The translations under genes and the position numbers were made by a program. A DNA stretch of 6,994 nucleotides from assembly GCA_003161205.1 (NCBI GenBank), contig PMOU01000216.1, positions 8,118 to 15,111 on the forward strand. The letters run 5' to 3'. The notes below the pieces were generated by a model. The model made no database searches. It saw only the letters and a list, made by a program, of their open reading frames with translations, and was not told where the DNA came from. Within the stretch, counting starts at the first letter, position 1; each line of letters begins with the position of its first letter. Source of the DNA: Actinomycetota bacterium (GTDB lineage: Bacteria; Actinomycetota; Actinomycetes; Streptosporangiales; Streptosporangiaceae). Below, piece after piece: positions 6,001 through 6,994 of this stretch.

Positions 6001-6870
6001 ATGGTCCTGGATCTCGGTGGCAGCCGAGCCCGGCCGGCCGCCACGTCCCGGCCCGGCTCCCAGCTGCTGTACGAGCGGGTCGTGGCCTACGTCGAGCAGC
6101 TCATCGTCGAGCGCGGCCTGGCGCCCGGCGACCTGCTGCCGACCAGCAAGGAGCTGGCCGCCAGCGTCGGGGTCAGCCTGATCACCGTCCGCCGGGCGCT
6201 GGACGAGCTGGAGCGGGCCGGCCGGGTCCGCCGCCATCAGGGCGTGGGCACGTTCGTGGGCCGGCCGCGGATCGTCGCCGAGCCGACCAGAACCGGCAGC
6301 CTGCTGGGCACGCTGAGGCAGGGGGAGGGGGACGGGACCGGCCCGTCGGCCGACTCGATCGACACCCGGATCCTGGAGATACGCCGTGGCCTGCCCTCGC
6401 CCGACGTGGCCACCGCGCTGCGGATCCCGCCGGAGGCGCCGGTATGGCGGCTGCGGCGGCAGCGGCTCATCGACGGCCAGCCCGCCGTAGTCGAGACCTC
6501 GATTATCCCGGTGGCGCTCGCCCCGGACCTGGATCAGCTGGTCACAAGGCGGAACGGCTCGCTGTATGACCTGCTGGCCAGGGAGTTCGGGCTGCAGGAC
6601 GAGTACGAGGAGCAGTACCTCGAGGTCGTCGTCACGCCGGGCCAGCAGGAGCGGCGGCTGCTCAGTATCCCGTCGCGGACCCCCGTGGTACGGATCCGCG
6701 GGCTGAGTATGGACAAGTCGGGGACCCCGTTCGACTGCTTCGAGCAGCTCTACCGCGCCACCGAGTTCGCCTTCGCCATCTCCGGCAGCACGTCGCGGCA
6801 GCTGTTCCCGACGCCCGGCTTCCAGGACTGGGACGTGCGGGCGCTACCGGACGTACCTCCGATTCCGTGA
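6001..6870 (+). CDS. GntR-family transcriptional regulator, HutC/UTRA subfamily
   Basis: Predicted 289-residue DNA-binding regulator. Residues 20-88 form a winged helix-turn-helix of the GntR type: LLYERVVAYVEQLI, the APGDLLPTSKELAASVGVS helix, the recognition helix ITVRRALDELERAG, and the wing VRRHQGVGTFV. After a Gly/Thr-rich linker (about 98-118), residues 120-262 match the UTRA effector-binding fold, with RILEIRRGLPS, APVWRLRRQRLIDGQPAVVETSIIP, LYDLLAREFGL and a final PVVRIRGLSMDKSGTPFDCFEQLYRATEFAFAI-like strand pattern. Such proteins usually repress neighbouring catabolic genes until a pathway metabolite binds. The ATG lies 6 nt after the aminotransferase stop with only a weak AGGGTG upstream, so translation is probably coupled. 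The paired CATAC/GTATG elements flanking this operon are its likely targets (inference). The ligand is unknown. Confidence 0.92.
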   Translation: MVLDLGGSRARPAATSRPGSQLLYERVVAYVEQLIVERGLAPGDLLPTSKELAASVGVSLITVRRALDELERAGRVRRHQGVGTFVGRPRIVAEPTRTGSLLGTLRQGEGDGTGPSADSIDTRILEIRRGLPSPDVATALRIPPEAPVWRLRRQRLIDGQPAVVETSIIPVALAPDLDQLVTRRNGSLYDLLAREFGLQDEYEEQYLEVVVTPGQQERRLLSIPSRTPVVRIRGLSMDKSGTPFDCFEQLYRATEFAFAISGSTSRQLFPTPGFQDWDVRALPDVPPIP

Positions 6871-6875
6871 CACTG

Positions 6876-6904
6876 TTGCGTCACCATCGGCGATCATCTA
6901 GGGT
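6876..6904 (+). promoter_or_regulatory. Promoter candidate for a gene beyond the right edge
   Basis: TTGCGT (6876-6881) and TAGGGT (6899-6904) are separated by 17 bp. The -10 fits the Streptomyces housekeeping pattern TAGRRT, while the -35 keeps only TTG of TTGAC. The predicted transcription start, near 6911, falls at the edge of the operator candidate 6912-6933, the arrangement expected for a repressor blocking initiation. Only the first few bases of any controlled gene could be inside the window. Confidence 0.4.
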
Positions 6905-6911
6905 TTAACGA

Positions 6912-6933
6912 CATACTGAACATACACAGTATG
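6912..6933. promoter_or_regulatory. Three-half-site operator candidate (CATAC-N4-CATAC-N3-GTATG)
   Basis: CATAC at 6912-6916 and 6921-6925 and GTATG at 6929-6933. The inner palindrome extends to ACATAC-ACA-GTATGT (6920-6934). Half-site order and spacing (4 then 3 bp) are the mirror image of the element at 4571-4592 (3 then 4 bp), so the two are reverse complements with 17 of 22 bases identical. It lies 41 bp after the gntR stop, just downstream of a promoter candidate, and probably controls a rightward gene not included in the window. Confidence 0.65.
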
Positions 6934-6994
6934 TCCATGGGTAAATGATGGCCCAGTAGTCAGCATGTGGTCTCCCAGCGTTGCGAAGCCCTCC

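Noticed and set aside
5607..6569. A plus-strand frame bridging the aminotransferase and the regulator
   Set aside because: It overlaps two well-supported genes in another frame, and its low-complexity Arg/Ala/Gly translation shows no domain.
6965..6994. Start of a protein-coding gene at the right edge
   Set aside because: Only ten codons are visible and no ribosome binding site is present, so it is not annotated as a gene.

Overview
The window is high-GC DNA with GTG and TTG start codons and strong purine-rich ribosome binding sites. Its gene families point to a filamentous or soil actinobacterium (Streptomyces, Streptosporangiales or Pseudonocardiales type); the genus cannot be fixed from this sequence.

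Layout, left to right. Bases 3-527 (+) are the 3' end of a coding region cut by the left edge. It resembles the disordered C-terminal tail of the nitrate/nitrite-sensing-type actinobacterial histidine kinases. It is followed by an intergenic block (528-807) with a degenerate 15-16 bp tandem repeat (570-681) and a perfect 17-bp terminator hairpin (719-763) that serves the convergent gene on the minus strand. That gene (808-2262, -) is a 12-TM APC-superfamily amino acid/amine permease. A 339-bp divergent control region (2263-2601) separates it from a rightward group: a copper-containing primary amine oxidase (2602-4569), a HemL-like class III PLP aminotransferase (4633-5994, TTG start), and a GntR/HutC-type repressor with a UTRA effector domain (6001-6870). 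The last two genes are only 6 nt apart and are probably co-transcribed.

How they may work together. The permease imports an amine or amino acid. The amine oxidase converts a primary amine to an aldehyde with release of NH3 and H2O2. The aminotransferase handles a related amino compound, and the GntR protein senses a pathway metabolite. The substrate is not determinable, and no aldehyde dehydrogenase, catalase or amine synthetase is present in the window.

The most interesting non-coding signal is a matched pair of three-half-site elements built from CATAC/GTATG. One lies just upstream of the aminotransferase gene (4571-4592) and the other just downstream of the GntR gene (6912-6933). They have the same geometry in mirror orientation and flank the aminotransferase-gntR pair. 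The second sits immediately after a Streptomyces-style promoter candidate, so it probably controls a gene beyond the right edge. They are good candidates for operators of the GntR protein. The amine oxidase/permease divergent region lacks this motif and carries different repeats. No complete new system can be claimed; the individual families are known.
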